Shown here piece after piece: positions 27,102-34,669 of a DNA stretch of 64,000 bases. How positions within the stretch are numbered: position 1 is the first letter of the stretch; the number at the start of each line of letters is the position of its first letter. A program made the translations under genes and the position numbers. This stretch comes from Polynucleobacter sp. MWH-UH25E (GTDB taxonomy: Bacteria; Pseudomonadota; Gammaproteobacteria; Burkholderiales; Burkholderiaceae), in contig NZ_CP061286.1 of assembly GCF_018687095.1 (NCBI RefSeq), positions 1,749,221 to 1,813,220 of the forward strand, read 5' to 3'. The notes under the pieces are model-generated. The model did not search any database. It saw only the letters and a program-made list of their open reading frames with translations, and was not told the DNA's origin.

Positions 27102-28435
27102 GCTCCCCCTCAACCATTAGTCTTCGCGAAGCCCTCAAATTTTGGACCAAACTCGGCTTCATTAGTTTCGGGGGACCCGCCGGACAAATCGCAGTTCTGC
27201 ATCAAGAGTTAGTAGAAAAGCGTCGCTGGATTTCCGAGCGGCGCTTTTTACATGCGCTCAATTACTGCATGCTGTTGCCGGGACCTGAAGCACAGCAACT
27301 CGTCACTTATATCGGCTGGCTCATGCATCGCAGCTGGGGTGGCATTTTGGCGGGGAGCTTATTTGTACTACCCTCCCTATTGATATTGATTGCCCTATCT
27401 TGGGTTTACATCACCTTTGGCCAAGTGCCGTGGATAGCTGCGATTTTCTTTGGTATTAAACCGGCAGTCACTGCTATCGTCTTGCATGCTGCCGTTCGTA
27501 TTGGTAAACGGACGATTCACAACAATGCTTTGAAATGGATTGCACTGTGCTCCTTTTTAGCAATCTTTATATTGAACTTATCTTTTCCAATCATTGTGCT
27601 GATTGCTGCCACAGTTGGCTATTGGGGTGGTAAACGTTACCCAGAATATTTTCAGCAGTCAGTCCATGGCAATAAAGGTCTTGCGCATTATGGTGCTGCC
27701 ATGATTGATGACAACACTCCTACGCCACCACATGCGCAATTTCGTATTCAAAAAACTGTGTTGCATAGTTTCGTCGCCCTGTGCTGCTGGCTTATCCCCA
27801 TCGGAATACTCGGCCTAGCATTTGGATGGAAGACGCTTTACCCCAATATCGCTTGGTTCTTTACTAAGGCTGCGTTCTTAACGTTTGGGGGCGCATACGC
27901 GGTATTGCCATATGTTTACCAAGGCGCAGTAGATCACTTCCATTGGTTAAGCGCCAATCAAATGATTGATGGACTTGCTTTAGGAGAAACTACTCCTGGT
28001 CCACTCATCATGGTTGTCGCTTTTGTTGGCTATCTTGCGGGTCATATTCAACACTTGATTGGCAATAGCAATCCATTTTGGTATGGTGCCTTGGGTGCAA
28101 TTGTTGCTACGTGGTTTACCTTCTTACCATCATTCTTTTTCATCTTGGTTGGCGGGCCCCTTGTAGAGTCAACTCACGGCAAACTAGGCTTTACCGCATC
28201 GCTGACTGCAATCACTGCTGCCGTTGTCGGGGTCATTGTTAATCTAGGCTTATTTTTTGCCTATCATGTGTTCTTTCCATATGGCATTGGTGGATCTATT
28301 TCTTGGATATCCATCCTGATTTGCGCACTAGCCTCTCTTGCCCTATTTAAATACCAAAAAGGTGTAATGACAGTATTGGGTGGCTGCGCCCTTGCTGGCC
28401 TCTTAAGTCATCTAGCGAGCGTATTGCTGGGATGA
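27098..28435 (+). CDS. chrA: Chromate ion transporter family protein (ChrA)
   Basis: Seen: 445 aa with duplicated CHR domains. The N-terminal domain (about 8-190) includes LGFISFGGPAGQIAVLHQE and LPGPEAQQL; the C-terminal domain (about 225-440) includes FLTFGGAYAVLPY and LGETTPGPLI. About ten membrane segments. Known: CHR proteins export chromate or related oxyanions with proton coupling; some are linked to sulfate metabolism. Substrate is not proven by sequence. The start is a TTG overlapping the fabI stop by four bases, so expression depends on fabI translation, an unusual pairing. Confidence 0.92.
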   Translation: MSSPSTISLREALKFWTKLGFISFGGPAGQIAVLHQELVEKRRWISERRFLHALNYCMLLPGPEAQQLVTYIGWLMHRSWGGILAGSLFVLPSLLILIALSWVYITFGQVPWIAAIFFGIKPAVTAIVLHAAVRIGKRTIHNNALKWIALCSFLAIFILNLSFPIIVLIAATVGYWGGKRYPEYFQQSVHGNKGLAHYGAAMIDDNTPTPPHAQFRIQKTVLHSFVALCCWLIPIGILGLAFGWKTLYPNIAWFFTKAAFLTFGGAYAVLPYVYQGAVDHFHWLSANQMIDGLALGETTPGPLIMVVAFVGYLAGHIQHLIGNSNPFWYGALGAIVATWFTFLPSFFFILVGGPLVESTHGKLGFTASLTAITAAVVGVIVNLGLFFAYHVFFPYGIGGSISWISILICALASLALFKYQKGVMTVLGGCALAGLLSHLASVLLG

Positions 28436-28470
28436 TCTAGCGCAATAGCTTTTTTCTTAAGATTGGCATA

Positions 28471-29355
28471 ATGGAAGTTATGCGAATCAAACCCCAAACC
28501 ATTACCCATCTACAAGAGTGGCTCGGTAAAACCGAGACCCTATCTGACACCGTTACTGCTGCGCCAGTAAGAGCACTATCGGCAACTTTAGATAGACCAG
28601 ACCCCGAGCCAAGCAAGGGTACTTTTTTGCCTGAGCTATGGCACTGGCTGTATTTCTTGCCGCACGCACGTCAATCAGAAATCGGTCCTGATGGCCATCC
28701 TAAGCGCGGTGGATTTTTGCCGCCTGTTCCACTTCCCCGTCGGATGTGGGCGGGCAGTCGCGTGCAGTGGCTGGAACCTTTAGCTGTTGGTGATGAGATT
28801 AAACGCGTTTCCAAAATTGAATCTGTGACTCATAAATCCGGCCGCACAGGAGATTTGATTTTCGTATTAGTCAAACATGAAATCTCCAATCAAAAAGGCT
28901 TGGCGATTATTGAAGAGCACGACATTGTTTATCGCGATGCTCCTGGACCAGACGACAAACCTGTTGCACCAACGCCTGCGCCAAGCGATGCCAAATGGAG
29001 CAAGACAATTACTCCAGACGATGTGTTGTTATTTCGTTACTCTGCACTCACATTCAATGGTCATCGCATTCACTACGACCGCAAATACGTCACTGAAGTA
29101 GAAGGCTATCCAGGTCTCATTGTGCATGGGCCTTTGATTGCAACATTGCTTGTAGATCTGGTGCGCCAAAGCATTCCGGGTTGTAAGCTCAAGAGCTTTG
29201 AGTTCCGAGCTATTCGCCCAACTTTTGACATCAACATCTTCAAAGTCAGCGCTAAACCTGACTTAGAAAAAGATTCTTCCGGCAAAACGATTGCTATTTG
29301 GGCGCAAGACCATGAGGGCTGGCTCACCATGCAAGCAACTGCGGTTCTTGCCTAA
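28471..29355 (+). CDS. FAS1-like/MaoC-type enoyl-CoA hydratase (mesaconyl/itaconyl-CoA hydratase-like)
   Basis: Seen: 294 aa, with a double hot-dog arrangement. The N-terminal FAS1-like dehydratase part includes FLPPVPLPRRMWAGSRVQW. The C-terminal part carries the hydratase motif FRYSALTFNGHRIHYDRKY and PGLIVHGPLIATLL. Known: close families hydrate mesaconyl-C4-CoA, 3-methylfumaryl-CoA or itaconyl-CoA. The start may be Met1 or Met4. It is the first of a run with PrpD-type, CitE-type and Bug genes, which supports a C5 dicarboxylate CoA-ester substrate. The exact substrate is an inference. Confidence 0.8.
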   Translation: MEVMRIKPQTITHLQEWLGKTETLSDTVTAAPVRALSATLDRPDPEPSKGTFLPELWHWLYFLPHARQSEIGPDGHPKRGGFLPPVPLPRRMWAGSRVQWLEPLAVGDEIKRVSKIESVTHKSGRTGDLIFVLVKHEISNQKGLAIIEEHDIVYRDAPGPDDKPVAPTPAPSDAKWSKTITPDDVLLFRYSALTFNGHRIHYDRKYVTEVEGYPGLIVHGPLIATLLVDLVRQSIPGCKLKSFEFRAIRPTFDINIFKVSAKPDLEKDSSGKTIAIWAQDHEGWLTMQATAVLA

Positions 29356-29377
29356 AAATCAAATTTGATAACTGAAC

Positions 29378-30754
29378 ATGACAACCGAACATTTCTCTCG
29401 CGAGCTAGCTGCATTTGCGGCAAACCTCAAGATTTCTGACATTCCCAATGATGTGATTGCTAGAGCCGAAGATCTTTTGGTCGACTGGTTCGGCTCTGCG
29501 ATTGCCGGTAAAGGCTCTCGCCCAGTTGAAACCATTACCCAGTTTGCAGAGCACATGGGTGGCTTCGATGCCTCTCATGCTGGACCGTCGGAAATTCTAA
29601 TTACTCGCAAAACATCAAGTCCATTTTTGGCGGCAATGGCAAATGCTGCCGCATCCCATGTTGCTGAACAAGACGATGTACATAACGGCTCCGTGTTTCA
29701 TCCGGCGACTGTAGTGTTTCCACCAGCGCTAGCTTGTGCTCAAGCAATTGGAGCATCTGGCGAGGATTTGATCGTTGCTGCCGTTGCTGGATATGAAGTG
29801 GGTATACGTGTTGGTGAATTTTTAGGTCGTTCACATTACAAAGTGTTTCATACGACAGGTACCGCAGGTACGATCGCTGCTGCGGCAACTGTTGGACGAT
29901 TACTTAAGCTCAATCCGGTTCAAATGTTGCATGCCTTTGGTTCTGCGGGCACACAATCTGCCGGTCTTTGGGAATTCTTGCGAGACGCCGCCGACTCTAA
30001 ACAATTACACACAGCTCATGCCGCCTCTACTGGCTTGATGTCTGCTTACATTGCCAAATCTGGCTTTACTGGTGCAGAGCATATTTTGGAAGGCAAGCAA
30101 GGTTTAGCTGCTGGAATGTCAAGTGATGCGGTTCCCAGCAAACTGGTTGATGGCTTAGGCACTCGGTGGGCCTTAGCAGAGACAAGCTTCAAATACCACG
30201 CCTCATGTCGCCACACCCACCCTGCTGCTGATGCACTACTACAAGTAATGCTTGCACATAAACTCAAGCCTAGTGACATCGCAAAAGTGGAAACTCTGGT
30301 TCACCAAGGTGCCATTGATGTTCTAGGCCCTGTGACAGATCCCGCTACTGTTCATCAATCCAAGTTTTCTATGGGTACGGTGCTTGCGTTGATCGCGCAT
30401 TATCAATTTGCTGGCTTACAAGAATTTGATCAACATTTTCATGATGATGCGATTTGCCTATTCCGTGATCGCGTCACTATGAATCTAGATCCCGAAGTAG
30501 ATTCTGCTTACCCACAACGCTGGATTGGCAAAGTAAAAGTGCATCTTCAGAATGGACAAATACTTGATGGCCGCGTTGACGAACCTAAAGGAGATCCTGG
30601 CAACACCCTCTCCCGCACTGAAATCACCGACAAAGCACTTCGCCTGGCTGCATTTAGTGGCGGGGCAAATCCAAGTGAAATGAAACAAGCAATCGATCTT
30701 TTATGGAATATTCGTAAACAACAATCGATTAGCAAGCTCCTACCAAACTCATAA
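29378..30754 (+). CDS. MmgE/PrpD-family protein
   Basis: Seen: 458 aa. Features of the family: N-terminal helical LLVDWFGSAIAGKGSRP, QDDVHNGSVFHPATVVFPPALA, FHTTGTAGTIAAAATVGRLL, and the C-terminal KYHASCRHTHPAADALL. Known: the family includes 2-methylcitrate dehydratase, cis-aconitate decarboxylase (itaconate-forming) and iminodisuccinate epimerase, so the reaction cannot be read from family alone. No prpB/prpC genes are near. Placed between a mesaconyl/itaconyl-CoA-type hydratase and a CitE-type lyase, it more likely acts on a C5-C6 tricarboxylate or dicarboxylate than in the methylcitrate cycle. Confidence 0.88.
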   Translation: MTTEHFSRELAAFAANLKISDIPNDVIARAEDLLVDWFGSAIAGKGSRPVETITQFAEHMGGFDASHAGPSEILITRKTSSPFLAAMANAAASHVAEQDDVHNGSVFHPATVVFPPALACAQAIGASGEDLIVAAVAGYEVGIRVGEFLGRSHYKVFHTTGTAGTIAAAATVGRLLKLNPVQMLHAFGSAGTQSAGLWEFLRDAADSKQLHTAHAASTGLMSAYIAKSGFTGAEHILEGKQGLAAGMSSDAVPSKLVDGLGTRWALAETSFKYHASCRHTHPAADALLQVMLAHKLKPSDIAKVETLVHQGAIDVLGPVTDPATVHQSKFSMGTVLALIAHYQFAGLQEFDQHFHDDAICLFRDRVTMNLDPEVDSAYPQRWIGKVKVHLQNGQILDGRVDEPKGDPGNTLSRTEITDKALRLAAFSGGANPSEMKQAIDLLWNIRKQQSISKLLPNS

Positions 30755-30778
30755 TTTCAATTGTCAACTTCTTTCTTT

Positions 30779-31624
30779 ATGAATCCACTCAATACCCCGC
30801 TCGGTTTTTGCTCTAACTTCTTATTTGTTCCAGGCACACGCCCAGAGCGTTTTCTGAAAGCATTAGATAGTGGCGCCAGTGGTGTCATATTGGATCTAGA
30901 GGATGCGGTAGCAGAAGAAGATAAAGAAACTGCACGCGCTGCCATACGGTCTGCTTGGTCACAGTTTTCAGATGAGCAAAAAAAACGTCTTGTGATTCGC
31001 ACGAATTCGCCAGGATCAAAATTTTATTCAGCGGATTTAATTCTGGCGCAAGAGTTACAAGTTGCATGCATTCTCATTCCCAAGAGCGAATCTTTAGATC
31101 AAATTAATGGTGCAGCTCTCATACTGCCAAACACTGCCATTATTCCGATGATTGAGACTGCTCTTGGCTTACATCACCTTAATGAAATCGCAAACTCCAA
31201 TCAAGTCTTACGCCTAGCTTTGGGTAACCTGGATTTACAAGCCGATCTTGGGATGATGTGTGACGCGCAAGAGACTGGGCTGCAAACTGCGCGCTACCAA
31301 ATCGTCCTAGCTTCTCGACTGGCACAAATTACCCCTCCAGTTGATGGGGTTACACCATCCACAGATGATCTACCCCGCATTACCGATGACGCCGAGCGCG
31401 CCAAACGCATGGGTTTTGGCGCAAAACTGTGCATCCACCCCAAACAAGTCGCCATTGTTCAGGCAGCCTTTATGCCCACAGAAGAAGAAGTTCATTGGGC
31501 TCAAAGGGTCATTGAGGCAGATAAGACCTCCAAGGGTGGCGCCGTGAAATTAGATGGAAAAATGATTGATCGACCAGTGGTTCTATTGGCCAAAAGAACG
31601 CTAGCAATTGCTGGTAAACACTAA
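30779..31624 (+). CDS. CitE-like CoA-ester lyase (HpcH/HpaI superfamily)
   Basis: Seen: about 281 aa from ATG 30779 (MNPLNTPLGFCSNFLFVPG). Typical CitE elements: FVPGTRPERFLKALDSGA, VILDLEDAV (metal-binding Glu/Asp), RTNSPG, IIPMIETALGL, and ALGNLDLQADLGM. A TTG start at 30761 is possible but less attractive. Known: relatives cleave citramalyl-CoA, malyl-CoA or citryl-CoA. In itaconate degradation the lyase (Ccl) splits citramalyl-CoA to acetyl-CoA and pyruvate. With the hydratase upstream, that is the most economical reading; the CoA-transferase of that pathway is not in this window. Confidence 0.88.
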   Translation: MNPLNTPLGFCSNFLFVPGTRPERFLKALDSGASGVILDLEDAVAEEDKETARAAIRSAWSQFSDEQKKRLVIRTNSPGSKFYSADLILAQELQVACILIPKSESLDQINGAALILPNTAIIPMIETALGLHHLNEIANSNQVLRLALGNLDLQADLGMMCDAQETGLQTARYQIVLASRLAQITPPVDGVTPSTDDLPRITDDAERAKRMGFGAKLCIHPKQVAIVQAAFMPTEEEVHWAQRVIEADKTSKGGAVKLDGKMIDRPVVLLAKRTLAIAGKH

Positions 31625-31714
31625 TTTAGAAGCGAACTCTTTTTTGCCAAAAAATGGCAAAATACCCATCCGAGCAGTACCAAAAAATACTATACAACTA
31701 CGGCGGGACTAATC

Positions 31715-32704
31715 ATGACATTTTATAAATCCTTACTTGCAAGTGCATGCGCGTTTGCTGCAAGCGCTTTCATATCAGGTGGCGTAATGGCTGCTGATGT
31801 TTATCCAAATAAACCAGTTACCTTAGTGGTTCCATTTGCTGCAGGCGGCCCTACTGATGCTGTTGCTCGCTTGATTGCTGTTCCCATGGGCAAAGAATTG
31901 GGTCAATCTGTCATCGTTGAAAATACCGTTGGTGCTGGCGGAACGATTGCTGCCACTCGCGTGGCTCGCTCTGCTCCAGATGGCTACATGATTTTTATTC
32001 ACCACATGGGCATGGCTACGGCGCCAGCTTTATACAAAAAACTACCTTTTGACCCAATGAAAGACTTTGAGTACATCGGTCAAGTGGTTGACGTACCTAT
32101 GGTTCTATTAGGCCGCAAAAACTTCCCACCAAACAACTTTAAAGAACTCGAGGCTTACATCAAAGCTAATAAAGAGAAGGTTACTTTAGCAAACGCAGGT
32201 CCAGGTGCTGTTTCACAGTTGTGCGGCCTTTTGTTTATGTCTCGTGAAGGCGTAGAGCTCACAACCGTTCCATACAAAGGCACAGGTCCTGCGTTAACCG
32301 ACCTTTTGGGTGGACAGGTTGACCTCTTGTGCGATCAAACAACGCAAACTATTCCTTATATTCGCGATGGCCTAGTAAAAACTTACGGCGTCACGACACC
32401 AAAACGTCTTGCTGCCCTACCAAATGTTCCTACTTTGGATGAGCAAGGCCTCAAAGGTTTTGAGGTAAAAGTTTGGCATGGTATGTATGTTTCTAAAGGA
32501 ACCCCTCCAGCTGTTATCAACAAGATCAACAAAGCTCTCAACGTTGCTTTAAACGACCCCGAAGTGAAAGCTCGTTTGGTAGAGTCCAATATTGAAATCG
32601 TTCCTCCAGCCAAGAGAACTCCGAATGGCTTAAAGGAGCACCTGGAAGCTGAGATCAATAAATGGGGTCCAGTGATTCGTAAAGCGGGTGCATACGCAGA
32701 CTAA
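31715..32704 (+). CDS. Bug-family tripartite tricarboxylate transporter binding protein
   Basis: Seen: 329 aa. Signal peptide cleaved near GGVMA, then the Bug/TctC signature YPNKPVTLVVPFAAGGPTD, VENTVGAGGTIAATRVARSAPDG and VPYKGTGPALTDLLGGQVD. Known: periplasmic proteins binding carboxylates for TctAB-type permeases, hugely expanded in Burkholderiales. No tctA/tctB is nearby. Its position after hydratase, PrpD and CitE genes suggests a C4-C6 carboxylate ligand. A GGGA ribosome site precedes the ATG. A 90-base gap with a short AT-rich inverted repeat (31642-31662) separates it from the lyase gene. Confidence 0.92.
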   Translation: MTFYKSLLASACAFAASAFISGGVMAADVYPNKPVTLVVPFAAGGPTDAVARLIAVPMGKELGQSVIVENTVGAGGTIAATRVARSAPDGYMIFIHHMGMATAPALYKKLPFDPMKDFEYIGQVVDVPMVLLGRKNFPPNNFKELEAYIKANKEKVTLANAGPGAVSQLCGLLFMSREGVELTTVPYKGTGPALTDLLGGQVDLLCDQTTQTIPYIRDGLVKTYGVTTPKRLAALPNVPTLDEQGLKGFEVKVWHGMYVSKGTPPAVINKINKALNVALNDPEVKARLVESNIEIVPPAKRTPNGLKEHLEAEINKWGPVIRKAGAYAD

Positions 32705-32725
32705 TCCAAGCCCCGGTGCAATTAA

Positions 32726-32753
32726 AAAGCCAGCTAAGCAATTAGCTGGCTTT
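32726..32753. terminator. Bidirectional terminator between Bug gene and convergent membrane gene
   Basis: AAAGCCAGCTAA, loop GCAA, TTAGCTGGCTTT forms a 12-bp stem, followed by T-rich sequence on the plus strand and preceded by an A run (Ts on the minus strand). It lies 21 bases past the Bug stop codon and 24 bases past the end of the convergent gene. Confidence 0.85.
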
Positions 32754-32777
32754 ACTTTTATCTATAAATCTATGCAG

Positions 32778-33401
32778 TCATCCTGGTCTGAATAAATATC
32801 CAGATCGAGCCTTTTCTTTTCGCTGCTTTCGCATTCCATTCCATACGGCAAACAAAGACCAAATCGCTAATGCGGGATCCAACAGGTAATCCCATAAGTT
32901 ACTTGACTCATGCCAACGAATGCTCCATGCAATGATGGCAATGCCAATAATCCAAACCCCTTTGGTCCAACCTACTAGGCCGCATACCAAGGCAAAGATC
33001 AGAACACTGATTAAAAAGGCAATAGATCCATAACCCCAGGCATAAGGATCAAACATGCTGATACCTAAGGCAAATGGGTAAAAGACAATTGCCAAAATAG
33101 CGATGCCCCATTTGATTGGAGTGGGCGTAGCTTGGTAACTCGGTAGCAAGGCGCTCCAAAGCAACAAAGTGCTCACAATACTCAAATCTCCAATTATCCC
33201 TCGTACATAAGCAGCCAAAGGCAATTCCATCGACATTCCTAGCGGCCAGAAAAATAGATTGGCGAATATCAATACTAATAATGCCTTTATAGAGAATGGG
33301 ATGCCATTGCGAGCAAAGACTTCAAGCAACAGAACCAATAACACTGAGCATGTAATCGATATCTCCACCATAGCGGCAATTTGCATGAGATCGTTTGTCA
33401 T
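32778..33401 (-). CDS. Multi-pass membrane protein of unknown function (GT/sialidase operon)
   Basis: I do not recognise a family. Seen: 207 aa with about six hydrophobic segments (near 8-27, 36-58, 70-88, 98-114, 122-146, 150-165) and a short basic C-terminal tail (RKQRKEKARSGY). The single conserved-looking polar patch is IRWHESSNLWDYLLDP, between the last membrane segments. The start overlaps the stop of the sialidase-fold gene by four bases, so it is the third gene of a coupled operon with an ArnT-like transferase. A role in moving or modifying a surface glycan is possible but unproven. Confidence 0.7.
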   Translation of the reverse strand: MTNDLMQIAAMVEISITCSVLLVLLLEVFARNGIPFSIKALLVLIFANLFFWPLGMSMELPLAAYVRGIIGDLSIVSTLLLWSALLPSYQATPTPIKWGIAILAIVFYPFALGISMFDPYAWGYGSIAFLISVLIFALVCGLVGWTKGVWIIGIAIIAWSIRWHESSNLWDYLLDPALAIWSLFAVWNGMRKQRKEKARSGYLFRPG

Positions 33402-34669
33402 TGCGTCTCCCTTGATTCGCCATTTGATTGATTTTCTGTAGAGCTTGGTAACTGCTTATATGCGCGATCCAACCAAGCACTTGAGAAATAGACATGACGA
33501 ATCTTTTTACGATCCCAGGTATACACCAGGTGCACATCACCACCATGCGCACTTAACAAATAGGGATAAGAAAACTCCTTACGCTCTAGCTCTGGCAAAG
33601 CTTCGTCATTTTCTATGGTTTGAACAATATGCCATTCGCCTGATTTGGGCTTACTCATCATCAATACCAGGCGATAACGCCCCGCTTCAATATTATTAAG
33701 CGCCAGTAAGCGGGCTCCGTTTTGCAATAGCACTCCTGCCACTGCCGAATTTGGATTCAGGATCTCTAAGTCGCCCAATGATTGCCACGTTTGGCCGGCA
33801 TCTTGAGTGGCGCTTACTGGAATTTGTTTTACTTGTCCTGAGCCACGCGTTTGCCTAAAAAGCGCAGCCGCATTTTGAGCATCATTGACAAACATAACAG
33901 GTTGTATAGCACTGCGCCCTGCACTCATGCGACGCTTGTCTAGCACCTGAACAGCATCCAACCTCAAAAATTCACCAAATCGACCAATCCATTCGTGATA
34001 GGCAGGCAAACCCAAACGACCATCCGCAAAAGTTACTGCTGGTGATTTAACTAAAGTACTGAGGTTAAAAAACGGTGACGCAATTAAACGCTGTGGACGA
34101 GACCATGTAGCACCCTCGTCCTCAGAAAATATTGTTGAAATTGAGCTACCAGCCCAACCCCCTATCGATACCGTTACAAAGAATAGCTGCAAACGTCCAT
34201 CAGCAAGTCGTGCTGGCACAGGATTGCCGAGCTTAGCGATATAGCGTGAGAGACCTTTTTCTGCGGCAACCCTATCCATTACTACGCTTGATGCACCCCA
34301 TGTATTGGATTTTGAATTCAACACTGCAGTGTTGATCACCACATCCGGGGCTCCTTCTCGACTACCCGCAAACCAAAATGCCCGAATACCACCATCCTTT
34401 AATCCAATTAATGAAGCGGCGTGAACAGAAGCAGCACCTGTATCAGGGAGCCAGTCCATTCGTGGATCCTGGACTGCAGACTGAGAAGCGAGCTTCCCTT
34501 TTATAGCACTTGGCTTTAATTCTGGAACTGCATCTGAAGCTACTTCAACAGACTCTTCATGAGCACCTTCACTTGCAGCAAACGGCGCCCAAGATGGCCG
34601 ACCATCATTATGAATAAAACCAAGTACTGCGGCCAAAAGTAAAAAGCAAAATGCGAGTACACGACTCAT
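33398..34669 (-). CDS. Membrane-anchored or exported sialidase-fold (BNR/Asp-box) protein
   Basis: Seen: 423 aa. One N-terminal hydrophobic segment (VLAFCFLLLAAVLGFI), then about 75 residues of polar linker and a six-bladed-propeller-type domain with Asp boxes SEDEGATW and TQDAGQTW. The start of the propeller, AASLIGLKDGGIRAFWFAGSREG, matches the first blade of bacterial exo-sialidase-like proteins. Known: Asp boxes mark the sialidase fold but do not prove sialidase activity. Sits in a coupled operon (four-base overlaps) between an ArnT-like transferase and a small membrane protein. Likely periplasmic and acting on a glycan; the substrate is unknown. Confidence 0.75.
   Translation of the reverse strand: MSRVLAFCFLLLAAVLGFIHNDGRPSWAPFAASEGAHEESVEVASDAVPELKPSAIKGKLASQSAVQDPRMDWLPDTGAASVHAASLIGLKDGGIRAFWFAGSREGAPDVVINTAVLNSKSNTWGASSVVMDRVAAEKGLSRYIAKLGNPVPARLADGRLQLFFVTVSIGGWAGSSISTIFSEDEGATWSRPQRLIASPFFNLSTLVKSPAVTFADGRLGLPAYHEWIGRFGEFLRLDAVQVLDKRRMSAGRSAIQPVMFVNDAQNAAALFRQTRGSGQVKQIPVSATQDAGQTWQSLGDLEILNPNSAVAGVLLQNGARLLALNNIEAGRYRLVLMMSKPKSGEWHIVQTIENDEALPELERKEFSYPYLLSAHGGDVHLVYTWDRKKIRHVYFSSAWLDRAYKQLPSSTENQSNGESRETQ

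Noticed and set aside
30046..30279. Open frames antisense to the MmgE/PrpD gene
   Set aside because: No ribosome site, no recognisable family and codon use typical of a shadow frame; the same holds for the other antisense frames throughout the window.
31642..31662. TTTTGCCA...TGGCAAAA inverted repeat as a terminator after the CitE-like gene
   Set aside because: The stem is AT-rich and lacks a following T run on the plus strand; it could equally be an operator, so it is only mentioned.
28436..32704. Methylcitrate cycle operon, suggested by the PrpD-family gene
   Set aside because: No prpB, prpC or acnD/acnM is next to it, and the flanking hydratase and CitE-like lyase point to a different pathway.
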